A stretch of 64,000 nucleotides of DNA, taken from NCBI GenBank assembly GCA_946406115.1, contig OX291561.1, positions 8,548,273 through 8,612,272 on the forward strand, in the 5' to 3' direction. A program made the position numbers and the translations under genes. The notes below the pieces were generated by a model that worked only from the letters and a program-made list of their open reading frames with translations, ran no database searches and was not told the origin of the DNA. Positions 54,036 through 64,000 of the stretch are shown piece after piece. Within the stretch, counting starts at the first letter, position 1. Each line of letters starts with the position of its first letter. The stretch comes from Apoda limacodes. Its lineage: Eukaryota; Arthropoda; Insecta; Lepidoptera; Limacodidae.

Positions 54036-54429
54036 GAGGATACACTTAGCGGCGCCTCGCAGCGGGCTTCATACAAACGAATTTCTCATTTGCTTTTGAC
54101 ATTTACTGATCAATCACTGTGAAATTTCTTAGTCATTATCCCAAGTCGTATACCTATCTCTGTGGTTTTTCAAAATCTTGTGAAAAGTTTTTAATAACAA
54201 GAAATTATTTTTAAAACAGTTATACAGAATTCTAGTATGAAAAACTAGAATTCTGTATAACTTTTGAACTATAACATTTTATAGAGAACTGGTACACTGC
54301 AGACATAGATATTTATTACTAGAACATGTCTTCAAAATTTTGTAGTGTTTGATCAGCAAGTGTCAAAAATAAGTGAGAAATTCATTTGTATGATGAATCC
54401 CACTGCGAAGCGCCGCGAAGTGTATCCTC
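54036..54429. mobile_element. TTAA-flanked foldback MITE (394 bp)
   Basis: TTAA lies at both edges (54,032-54,035 and 54,430-54,433). The ends are inverted: 'gaggatacacttagcggcgc' against 'gaggatacacttcgcggcgc' read from the other side. Pairing extends about 75 bp with mismatches. A second perfect palindrome, 'acagaattctag...ctagaattctgt', sits near the centre. TTAA duplication is the piggyBac rule, but the end bases are not the usual CCY, so the class is open. Confidence 0.85.
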
Positions 54430-54433
54430 TTAA

Positions 54434-56224
54434 GGCGAATTCGGCCAAAGTTTTCATATAAACTGCATTCCACTAAATATCTAGACATTTTACTATTCAA
54501 ACGTGTTGTTATAGTCGCAAAATATAATTTATTTATAAAATAATATACAATAAAATTATTAAATAATCGAAGTTTTTATTGGAACAACTAAATGCATGAA
54601 CCAAAGGCACATAATAATTAACAGTAGTAGATACCTACCAAAGGTTTTATGGAAAAAATCGGATTGAGGCGGTGAAATTGGCATTTTTAATGTTTTTTGT
54701 TTTGGACAGTAGTCACTATATCTATAACAAATAACTGTTTTCTATCTTAGCTCGATTGTTATCTTTTATTTATGAAAATAAAACGAATTTGATAGTAAAC
54801 AATATACTATTATATATAAACACTTTATTTAAAAAATACATACAAAACATATTATAGTTGTTCTAATGTCTTTTACAAATTTCCTTAATTTAAAACATAT
54901 TAAATAAAACTAACTAAGACGGACCTATCTTATTTCAAATTGTTAGTAGACGTATAAATTGCACGTATAAAATGCCAAGTGTGTGATTATTGTTGTAACA
55001 TTACATATACAAAAACAAAAATTGCTTATATTAAATTAAAAGGTATTATAAATGACCTCATTTATATTTATGTGGTGCGTGAATTTGTCGAATGCCTCCA
55101 ATTAATATTTTTAATTTCCTATTTGTACAAAGCGAATTGTTATCGAAAGTGCTTCCACTGAAATATATTACTGTTAATAACATATTATTAGCACAATTTA
55201 ATTATTTTTTCAATGATAATTCTCCAAGTTGTAGATAGAATATCGCCAATATCTCCAACAAAAAAAAATTAAAACAAAAATAGCTTGCAACTAGTTATAT
55301 ATTTGTGTAGCACATTTTTGAAGTTCGCTTTGTTTAAATAGGAAATCATAAATAACCATTCGCGGCGCTAGTGGACGTCAGAAACCCTCTTAATGTAATC
55401 GAATCTTATCTTAAGATCATTCATATTGAGTCCAACAAAAAAATATTATTTTAAAAACCAGACTTATAATAGTACAACTAAATAGTAGAAAATAAGCTGC
55501 TATACATCAAGGAGCAAAAAAGCGTGGGCACTCTTCAACAGAGCATCAAAACATTTTTTTCTAAAAGTTTTAATTTTTCTGTAATGCTTACTGACAAATT
55601 GAAACACATTACATAAACTTATCTTTTCTCAATTGCATTATATTGGTTTCGAACCCAGGCCCTTCTACTGCCCTGTAGAAAGCACTTTCGGCTTTCCAGC
55701 CGGATTTTCGACATTGTTTTGATTTCAAATAAAACACGTTAAGGTGATATTACAAATCTCAAAACTTAATACAAAAAAATTAAATGTTTTAAAATAGATG
55801 CAATGCGTAAAGCCGGGTCTCCTGCTCATGAACTAATGGCCAGTCAGACTAAATCAGATTATGAAGGCACTTTATATTAACATGATAGAATATATACACT
55901 AATAGTAGCCAGAAGGCACTTTTATAATATTTACTAACTTATATTCTAAATAATATATGTCAAGTTATAAATGAGCATTTTCTTTAGAGTAATTAACACA
56001 AATTATGAAAATATTTCATATACTGTGCAACAAACTTTTCTGACTTTCTAACCTCGGGTGTTTAGTCGCTAGTGTCGTTGTAAGTTCAGACCAGTTCAAT
56101 ATGGCAACTGTAGTTTTGATTTTCGTCCACCGGATCAGAAAAGTTTGTTGCACTGTCCACTGCAACATTTTAATCTTAATATAATAAATAATGCGGTCTA
56201 AAACACAGGCGTGCTTTTTTTTAA
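54434..56224. other. intergenic DNA, no gene recognised
   Basis: Strongly AT-rich. A possible decayed tRNA-type SINE head ('gggttcgaaacc' on the minus strand, about 55,650) is the only recognisable item. No coding signal. Confidence 0.4.
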
Positions 56225-56320
56225 TTTACATAATCGCACTAGTGCGCTAAGTAAAATTTACATAATCGCACTAGTGCGCTAAGTAAAATTTACATAATCG
56301 CACTAGTGCGCAAAGTAAAA
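56225..56320. repeat. 32-bp tandem repeat, three copies, each with a 12-bp palindrome
   Basis: The unit 'tttacataatcgcactagtg' plus 'cgctaagtaaaa' repeats at 56,225, 56,257 and 56,289. Each holds the perfect palindrome cgcactagtgcg. Confidence 0.95.
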
Positions 56321-56848
56321 TTTTATTTAATCTCTCAGTGACGAAACGAAAACGACACTTATTTACCCTTTGACTTTTCTTTATAAATGTAGAATGGTAG
56401 GTAAAATGTCTCTTTCTTTCCTTTTCAACTTCTTAGCAGAATATTGTCATGGTTGCTCATACAGTCTTAGTCTTACAATTTAATTTATTTATTACTAAAT
56501 TAAATTATAAATATTTAGTAGGCACTTTTATTCGAATGTTTTTAACTATACCTAGCCAACACCATTTAACATTAAATATATATCATTTTCCAAAATAACA
56601 TCAATAAAAAACCACCAATAGAAAAATGTACTAAAAATATTTATGACAAGTATTTTTATGGCATAAATTACCTACCTAATTTAGGTTTTTAAAATTTTTG
56701 ACATATTTATCAGCTAAAATCAGATTAAATTACCCTGCATGTCAAATAGTTATTTTTGCAAACAGAATTTACAAATTAAACAATTAATAACAACAACTAA
56801 AAATTTGAAAACTGTTAAACTTAAATATGTAACACATTAGAAAAAAAA

Positions 56849-57318
56849 AGTTATTGGCTACCAAACTGTTGGAACGTTTATAACTAACAAATATAGTTAT
56901 TGACTAACAAACTGTTGGTATTATTAGTAACTAACAAATAAATTTGTTGGCTACCAAACTGTTGGCATTATAAGTAACTAACAAATAAATTTGTTGGCTA
57001 CCAAACTGTTGGCATTATAAGTAACTAACAAATAAATTTGTTGGCTACCAAACTGCTGGCATTATTAGTAACTAACAAATAAATTTATTGACTAACAAAC
57101 TGTTGGCATTATGAGTAACTCACAAATAAATTTGTTGGCTACCAAACTGTTGGTACGCTTATAATAACTAACAAAAATATTAACAACTACCAAATTGTTG
57201 GCATTTTTATGAAGCCAACAAATAAATTTGTTGGCTTCAAAACTGTTGGCATTATTAGTAACTAACAAATAAATTTGTTAGCTACCATTCTGTTGGCACG
57301 TTTATAACTTATAAATAA
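56849..57318. repeat. 47-bp minisatellite, about ten copies
   Basis: The unit is about 47 bp, containing 'ttggctaccaaactgttgg' and 'aactaacaaataaatttg'. Central copies are almost identical and edge copies are degenerate. Each unit holds near-self-complementary segments (aacaaataaatttgtt). It ends about 100 bp beyond the stop codon of peptidase 2. Confidence 0.92.
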
Positions 57319-57421
57319 AAAAGGAACAAATAGCTGCATTATTATAACAAAAAGTTGCCAAAGGTAGAAAATTTTAAAAATAGCTAGTATATTGACAGTA
57401 TTATAATCATTGGCAACACTT

Positions 57422-60400
57422 TTACACATTCACAATCGCAACTTCATTAGCTAAACCACAAATATTGCTTCCAACAGCAAGATTTATATAACCACTATCG
57501 CCAAATTCAATGCCCCATGAGTTTTTAGCGATATAGTAAGGCATGTCAGCCGATAAGTTGTAACCAACTAATTCAACCGCATGATTTAGATCTGCAGGAG
57601 CACCGCTGTAAAAAAAAAAAAAAAAAATTCATACTTAATTTTATCACTAATTTATCATTCACTCCTCGCAGCCTAGTTGGTGTTATGGCCAGCTGGCGTG
57701 TAAGAGTTTGTGGGTTCGATTACCGCACTCGACAAACATTTATGTCATAATATAAACATTTGTGTCTGTCTTGAGTCTGGGTGTATTAGTGTATGATATG
57801 TATGTATTTAGTAATATATGTGTATTTGTATCCGTTGTCTGGTATCCATAACACAAGCTTTGCTTACTTTGGGGCTAGACGGCGCTGTGTGTAATGTTCA
57901 AAAATATTTATTATTTATTATTATTCAAGGCAAAGTACAGCCTCTGTGGTTCAGTGAGTAATGACCTGCCTGCTGAACCGGGGACATGGGCTAGATTTTC
58001 GCACAGACCAAAAATATTTTTATTTGTGTTTGTTTTGAGTCTGGGTGCTTCTATGTATGTTTTCAGTGTCCAGATGGCGCTGTGTCCAAAAATTATTAAA
58101 ACTATTTAAACCACTTTATTACTAGAAAGCTAGTAATTAAGGACAAATGTGTCATTTATTTTTTATACCACTAAGGTGGCAAACAAGCACACGGTCCGCC
58201 TGATGGTAAGCGGTCACCGTGGCCTATGGACGCTTGTAACACCAGGGGTATCACTGCGCGTTGCCGACCCTTCAAAAATCCAATAACTTTTTTCTTGAAG
58301 AAGCCCATATTGTAGTCCTTAGAGAAAACCTTGGCCGGGAGCTCATTCCGCAACCCAAGCGTTCCCGGAAGGAAGTTTATCTGTAACTGCACTGTACGCG
58401 ACCATTTCGGTTCTAAAGTGTGAGAGTGAATTCCGTGCCGATGGTGGAAGAGCGATGATGGAAAGTAGCCGTGGGCATAATTTCGAATAATGCCTCAGAA
58501 ACCAACCCATTGGAGATATATAAAGTCCAGCTACACTGCTATCCAAATTCAGTACAATCCAGTGTTGTGGCGGTGAGCTTAATACCTGTCACGCAGGACT
58601 AATGGTCGGTAAAAAGCAGCTGTCCCCCACATCAAGATATGGGTGTGATTTTAACCACTCTGGGTGTGGGGGTGCGATTCCCAGAATCATCATTTGAATA
58701 TATATACCTTATTAATACGGTACTTGTTGTCATCCTATCCTAACATCCTACTAATACTATAAATGTGAAAGTTTGGATGTTTGTTACTCAATCCAGCTTC
58801 AACCACTGAATCGAGATAAAAATTGGCACACGTATAGGTTAGTCCCTGAAATAGTCCATATAATTTTTATCCCGAAAAATTCAAAATTATGACCAAACTT
58901 AAACGAACTATATGTACTGCTATAGCAAACTTCATTGGTATAATGAAGGAGTTTACGTAGAAATTCCACGCCGATAACCGAATTTAGGGCGGGCGGTGCC
59001 GCGGGCAAAGCTTGTTAAAAAAAAACGTATAACTCACGTGCAGTGGTACTGTACAACTCCACCCAAATAGTTCTGCCAAGACAGCGCGTTAACAGCCACT
59101 GATACGGGGCCGTGGAAAGCCAGCGCTTGCAGAATTTTGTCTTCTGCACCAACAAAACTGAAAAAATAAACAAGTATTAAGTAATAATACCTATAATGAG
59201 AATTATTCTCTTATTATATGAAATATAAGTATTTTTTTTATTCTTTCTTGACCAATTTTCATCCAAATTGTTTCAATATAGGTAGTTGCAAACAGATAAA
59301 CTGACTTAAGACGCAGTGACTACATAAATAGCGCCGCCATAAGATATTCTTTATTTACTCTTTAAACGAAACACATTTTAAAAATGTTAGAAATCAATTA
59401 TTTTGAGCTAGTTATTAGGCTATTTTTAGGATGTTATGTATTGTAACTAGATTATAGCTACATAATTGGTTTGCGACATTTTTGAAATATCTTTTGTACA
59501 AAGAAAAAATAAAGAATATCTCTTGGTGGCGCTAGTTAGGTAGTTACTGCGCCTATAAATAATACAAGAAGCCTGCCACAACTTTGTTACCCACTCGCAT
59601 TCGCAATTATCTAAGCCTTCTTTCTCTAAGAAGCCTGTGCCCTGTAGTAGGGGTCTAAAATGTCTGTCGCATCTTCAATAGTTACTCCAATAACTTCTGA
59701 TAATTATATTAACCACTTACTCATTACAGGTATAAGACTTGACTCGAACTCCAGTACCAGTCTTGTCGAGTTTGCAGACTCCATCGGTTAGGAGCAGAGG
59801 GTATTGCTTCTCGGTCTCCAACGGAGTTTTGGTCATGACAAGCCAGTCGAGAAGCAAGCAGATGTCGCCACCGCTGCAACCGCTATTGCCTAAACCAGCG
59901 CAGTCGATCGCCTCCTGTCGAGGAGAGCGGACGTCTTAATGACAAGAAGCTGAATCGAATTCAAAATATAGCCTACATGTTTGTCAGGTAAGCAAATTAC
60001 TTCCATGACAAAAATGGTACCTGCTACTTTATTGACATATACAGTATCTATTATTTTATAATAACTCAATTAGACATGACATTGAAAAAATTTTGGGGTA
60101 GGAAATGTACCAAGCCGTCGGCGTGGGTATCTAGTTAAGTTGGTGTCCCCCCTCTCTAGAACCGCGCCTTAACCTATGTAAATGGATCTGCTATCTGTAT
60201 GGCGGGGCGATTATTTAACTCCAATGATAATAGTTTTCAAGTCCATTACCCCGCGCGTAGTATTGAATAACGAAACTTACGCGCGGGGCAGTGGTTACGG
60301 TGTGAACTAGAATCAACATTGGAATTAGCAGGTAAGGGAGGCTACTGATTGCAACTAGGTACCTACTTCCTAACCATATGTTGTGTCATGATCGGTTTGT

Positions 60401-60584
60401 AACGTAGACCAAGTTCAGTAATGGATATTGATAAGCTGGAATGATAGTTACCTGAATACTAAGCGGAACCACTTTGCTAGTGTTCATAGCAGCCATGGCT
60501 TCAATGAGACCTACGGTACTGAAAGCCCAGCACGCTCCACACAGACCCTGATTTTTTACTGAGCCTATAACTCCTTTTGTTCTC
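57422..60584 (-). CDS. papain-family cysteine peptidase 2 (cathepsin-like), last four exons
   Basis: Paralogue of peptidase 1. Exons in transcript order: 60584-60452, 59914-59721, 59157-59038, 57605-57422. All introns are GT-AG, and the frame runs through to TAA. Lengths are 133, 194, 120 and 184 nt against 133, 188, 120 and 190 in peptidase 1, with identical phases. Visible motifs: VKNQGLCGACWAFS with the catalytic Cys, LSIQ/EAIDC, GCSGGD, HGPVSVAVNALSWQNY, LNHAVELVGYN with the catalytic His, and KNSWGIEFGDSGY with Asn. Here the active site keeps the standard Gln-Gly. The signal, prodomain and first residues of the mature enzyme (exons 1 and 2) are not found in the 3.4 kb to the right edge and probably lie beyond it. 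The first base of the first exon listed completes a Trp codon begun in the missing exon. Confidence 0.9.
57666..57925 (+). mobile_element. tRNA-derived SINE in peptidase 2 intron
   Basis: Head with 'gtgggttcgattaccgcac' (B-box-like). Body 'cacaagctttgcttacttt', then 'gcgctgtgtgtaatgttca' and an (ATT)n tail. Same family as 33,641. Confidence 0.85.
57937..58105 (+). mobile_element. second tRNA-derived SINE, shorter
   Basis: 'gtggttcagtgagtaatga' and 'gacatgggctagattttcgc' form a decayed tRNA-like head directly after the previous SINE's tail. The body is internally deleted and ends 'atggcgctgtgtccaaaaat'. Confidence 0.75.
58159..58540 (-). pseudogene. LINE 3' fragment in peptidase 2 intron
   Basis: Minus-strand LINE C-terminus (LRNELPAKVFSKDYNMGFFKKK) and 3' UTR, frameshifted. 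Confidence 0.85.
58733..59016 (+). mobile_element. Helitron-like / Lep1-like element
   Basis: Opens 'catcctactaatactataaa', passes 'tgttactcaatccagcttca' and ends 'gggcggtgccgcgggcaaag' then 'cttgtt', a decayed CTAG end. It abuts peptidase 2 exon 5-equivalent. Confidence 0.55.
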
Positions 60585-60837
60585 CTGAAACGATGGAAAT
60601 ACAGTTCAAAGATATAAATAATGTGTTTCTTTGCGTACAGTACTAGTATGCTTGCTAGCCTTCATACGTCCCCACTGTTGGGGCACGGCCTACCCTCATA
60701 GACGAGGGTGATTTGGGCCATAGTCCACACGTGGGCCCACTGCGGATTCTAGACTTCGCAAACGTCTTTTTTTTTTCTTGACGTATGCAGGTTTCCTCAT
60801 GATGTTTTCCTTCACCAAAAAAGTACTAGCATATATC
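60585..60837 (+). mobile_element. common lepidopteran dispersed repeat
   Basis: From about 60,664: 'cccactgttggggcacggcc', 'cactgcggattctagactt' and 'gcaggtttcctcatgatgtt' then 'ttccttcacc'. Same family as 38,638. Confidence 0.6.
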
Positions 60838-61513
60838 CATGCCAATATTAGAAATGCGAAAGTAACTCTGTCAGTCTGTCTTTAACCTCTTCACGCTTAA
60901 ACGGTATATGAAAATTGAGAAAAACCAGGATGAAAGTCACCTAAAAATTTATGTTTTGCAAGTTGTTCCCTTCCAAAAATAAAAATAAAAATGCCCCCCC
61001 CCCCCCTTCTAACTTTTAAACCGCGTGATCTAAAAATTCGGAAAAAATCACGCTTAAAGGGCAGGATTTCGGACAATATTGGTTGATGAGATAGTTTTTT
61101 TATATATCCACAACATGTCTTATACAACGGAACCCTGACTTAAAATGTACCCACAACTCGCAATTGACGATTTTCTATTACTTACTTATGCAGTCCTACA
61201 AAACGGTATAGGTACGCGGGCTGTGTCATGGGTAAAAGGGGTTTTATTGTATTTTTTTTTTAATTATCACATACTAGCTTTTGCCCGCGGTTCCACCCGC
61301 CCTAAATTCGGTTATTGGTGTAGGATAACAAAGGCAACTCCTCAATTATAGAAAAAAAAAAACCGACTCACACTTGATTTTTTCAAGTAGCCTATCTCCT
61401 TCTCCGGGACTCAAACTATCTCCATGCCAAATTTCAAATAAATCAGTACAGCTGTTTAAGCGTGAAGAGGTAACAGACAGACAGTTAATTTCGAATTTAT
61501 AATATTAGTATGG
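60838..61513. mobile_element. two opposed Helitron-like fragments
   Basis: A plus-strand head ('aatattagaaatgcgaaagt' at 60,844) and a minus-strand copy (61,266-61,513, reading from 'ctagcttttgcccgcggtt' to 'ataatattagtatggat') face each other. Between them is a poly-C tract at about 60,994-61,005. Confidence 0.5.
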
Positions 61514-61519
61514 ATATAA

Positions 61520-61690
61520 GGACAAAGTGGCGCAGTGGTAGAACATTAGGCGGCCATGTCAAAGATTAGATTAGAGGCAACTAATATTGTTAGTTTATCT
61601 CGACTCTAGTTCGTGCCCGGTATGGTCGATTGTCTCATCACCTATCACGTTCGTGGGACGGAACACCATCGGTGTAACGCGATTGTTACA
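61520..61690 (+). mobile_element. candidate tRNA-derived SINE
   Basis: 'gtggcgcagtggtagaacat' is A-box-like, 'gttcgtgcccggta' B-box-like, and 'cgtgggacggaacaccatcg' is a phrase seen in lepidopteran SINEs. Structure otherwise poor. Confidence 0.45.
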
Positions 61691-62560
61691 GACATGTTCT
61701 GTGACCCGCATTAATAACTACACTAAACTCAAAGAACGAACTATAGCTACGGCTATAGCGTAATGAACGCAGAAATCCCACGCCTATAACCAAATTTAGC
61801 GAAGTCAGAGGATAATGGAATATGAAAACCATATATATTTTCTTGACAAAGAAGCGGGCAAGCAAGTTCTGCGGCCAATTGCATTCACAGAGAAAACAAG
61901 TTTCTATATGAAAAATACTTAATAAACATACTTGTACAATATATTCCATTTTTATCCGTATTTCATATTATTTAAATAAATTATTGCAACATTTTGCGTC
62001 AGTATGCTGCAATACCTACTACATCTCTACATACTTAGCGGCGACTAAAATTATCTTAACCACAAAAATATCTTTTTAACATCTAAAAGAATACTTTATT
62101 AATTAAAAGAATATTAATTACCTACCTAAATTAACTAATTTCTATTAGCAGCTTCAACCACATACAATCGAACCACGTGTGCTAATGACCTTGGCCTTAA
62201 ATAAGAGCGCCGAACACATAACTATCAAGGTTATCCGCAGTTCCACAAAATCAATTTTAATGAAATTATAGTATATCTACTAGCTTTTGGCCGCGACTTT
62301 GGCTCGACTCGTAAACAAATGTCTTTTTATCGTAGCAAGCACCTTTTAACTTTTCCGTTTCCCTAATACCTACTTACAGGGTTATCGGTCTGATTAAGCT
62401 TAAATACATAAAACGTTTCACCAAAACTAGTTTAATAGTTTTGCGTAATGCTCAAATAAATAAAAAGACAGACAAAAACATATTTTTTTTTCGTAATTAT
62501 CTTCAATTTACAGACAGTTCTGTCACATATTTATAAAATCGTAGATGACTTGTCTACGCT
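61691..62560. other. intergenic DNA with a decayed Helitron-like piece
   Basis: AT-rich. A minus-strand 'ctactagcttttggccgcga' segment at about 62,278-62,480 is a decayed Lep1-like end. No prodomain exon of peptidase 2 could be found here. Confidence 0.4.
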
Positions 62561-62599
62561 CGACTGTGCGTGGCTGCTTTCAATCGTATTATATTATGA

Positions 62600-63545
62600 A
62601 CTTGACGTTATCAATCAGTCTGTAGCAGTCTACTGCTAGATTGTCCGACCTTTCTAATAAACGCCACCACACCCGATCCTCCACCTTTCTCATCCAGCCA
62701 CATTTGGCTAATTTTTTCAGATCATCGTCCACCTGACTGGAGGCCGACCCACGCTACGCCTAGCTATCCGTGGTCTCCTACTGGCTCCACTTCCACTAGA
62801 TAGTCTCCCTCAACAGCCATCGGTTCTATGAAAAAATATGACCTGCCGCTTCGATTATACCGCTTCAGTATGCTTATTTATGGGCTATGTGACTTACTAG
62901 TAGTTCTTCGTCGGATCTCTTCATTTCTGATCACATTCTTCAAAGAAACTCCTAGCATAGCCTTCCATAGCCCGCTGAGCGACTTTTAGCTTGTGGATCA
63001 GGCCAACTGTCACTGTCCACGTTTCCGCGCCATATGTCATTACCAGCATGACGCATTGATTAAAGACGTTCGTATGGGCGACTTAAAGACGTGACGCAAC
63101 TTTCCAAATGCTGCCCAGTTCAACTGAATTCTTCTGTCTGTATCTTTACCGCAGTTGTTTCTACCTAGGCACTAGGTAGAAACAGACAGTTACACTAGGT
63201 GTATTAGACATGACTTTCGTGTTGTCTACGTTCATCTCGTGACCCACTCGTCTGGAAGAACAATTGAGGATGTTCAGCATTTCTTCTGATTCCTGCAGTG
63301 ATTCAGCCATTATTTATGTCATGACATTATGACATGGGTTGTCATCAGTAAATTGAAGGTGGGAAACGAACTCGCCGTTAACGGAGATGCCGCGATTTTT
63401 TCAGTTCAGCGTCTCCAAGACATTCTCCAGTGCGCTGATAAACAGTTTCGGGGACATTACATCTCTGTGTCGTACTCCTCTGCGCAACTGTATGGACTGA
63501 TACTTGTCCTGTATACTTATACGGTCAATATAGCGGCTGCAAACT
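62600..63545 (-). pseudogene. RTE-type LINE reverse transcriptase relic
   Basis: On the minus strand, in several frames: QLRRGVRHRDVMSPKLF, SALENVLETLN, VSHLQFTDDN (a decayed FADD catalytic box), RRVGHEMNVDNTKVM, MLVMTYGAETWTVT, LIHKLKVAQRAME, VIRNEEIRRRT and a final GWMRKVEDRVWWR. The order matches the second half of the RTE-clade reverse transcriptases common in Lepidoptera. Multiple frameshifts and stops make it dead. Confidence 0.88.
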
Positions 63546-64000
63546 AGCAACAGTCTTACAGAATACTTTTTTTCAGTTTAATATCATATTAAAAGCCTGG
63601 ATTTGGGCACAATTATAAGTGTGTTTAGTTTTATGTCGTTTTTATAGACTTATAGACTAATTTAGTGTCTATAGGCGAATGTCGTTTGTACTTTACAAGG
63701 CGAATGGCTTTTGTAAGTAATCATTCACAACCAAATGTAAGATTGTACAGGCTATTATTGATCATACACTAGTAGCTTGTTAGGCGTATTGGCTTATATT
63801 GCTCTACGTCCTTTATCTTACTAGCATGATTAAGCTTATAATTTTTTTTAACCTAAGATCGAACGCGCTTACTACTTGCTTCATAATAGCGCTGTGTTTG
63901 GTAAGTAAAGTAAAAACTTATAATCATAATAATATATTGTTGATTTTGTGTTTATGCAAAGTATTAAAAATAGTTCTGATAATGGCAGTTCCGTAATGAT
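63546..64000. other. right-edge DNA, no gene recognised
   Basis: AT-rich. No open frame with family resemblance, and no peptidase exon seen up to the edge. Confidence 0.4.

Noticed and set aside
53839..54049. Overlapping open frames on both strands (67-68 codons)
   Set aside because: No family resemblance; both frames run into the inverted-repeat element, so probably chance or repeat sequence.
59739..59939. 66-codon plus-strand open frame
   Set aside because: It is antisense to peptidase 2 exon (59,721-59,914).

Overview
The window is AT-rich animal nuclear DNA, almost certainly from a moth or butterfly. It holds spliced genes with GT-AG introns, an insect-type vermilion protein, and dispersed repeats of kinds I know from Lepidoptera: tRNA-headed SINEs, jockey-like and RTE-like LINE relics, Helitron-like fragments ending in CTAG, and repeats opening with 'gggttccgta'. 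I cannot name the species.

Layout. Positions 1-5,600 hold decayed retroelement sequence, a tetranucleotide microsatellite and a near-perfect hairpin, with no gene recognised. Positions 5,852-25,204 (+) hold a complete ten-exon tryptophan 2,3-dioxygenase gene (vermilion), which I reconstructed as a 417-residue protein with all introns GT-AG. A 60-bp direct duplication across the end of exon 9 creates a possible second donor that would add 34 codons in frame. A large jockey-like LINE relic (25,749-27,643) follows. Then comes a convergent five-exon aldose 1-epimerase gene (34,799-29,431, -; 363 residues; His, His and Glu catalytic residues present).

From about 38,240 to the right edge lies a small cluster of papain-family cysteine peptidases, all on the minus strand. 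Gene 1 (48,698-38,240) has six exons and 453 residues, with an unusual charged N-terminal extension and an intact Cys/His/Asn triad. A second LINE relic sits in its fourth intron. Its first exon and first intron have been tandemly duplicated (44,986-49,507 and 49,510-53,298), so two intact first exons lie upstream of one set of exons 2-6. Each duplicate serves as the empty site for a transposon inserted in the other. Gene 2 (60,584-57,422) is a paralogue of which only the last four exons lie in view. Its exon lengths and phases match gene 1 closely.

Function. Vermilion acts in tryptophan breakdown towards kynurenine and ommochrome eye pigments. Aldose 1-epimerase acts in galactose and glucose anomer interconversion. 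The cysteine peptidases are probably secreted or lysosomal zymogens. I see no sign that the three gene types form one pathway. At least a dozen short 3'-end fragments of one LINE family, several SINEs and several inverted-repeat elements fill introns and intergenic DNA.
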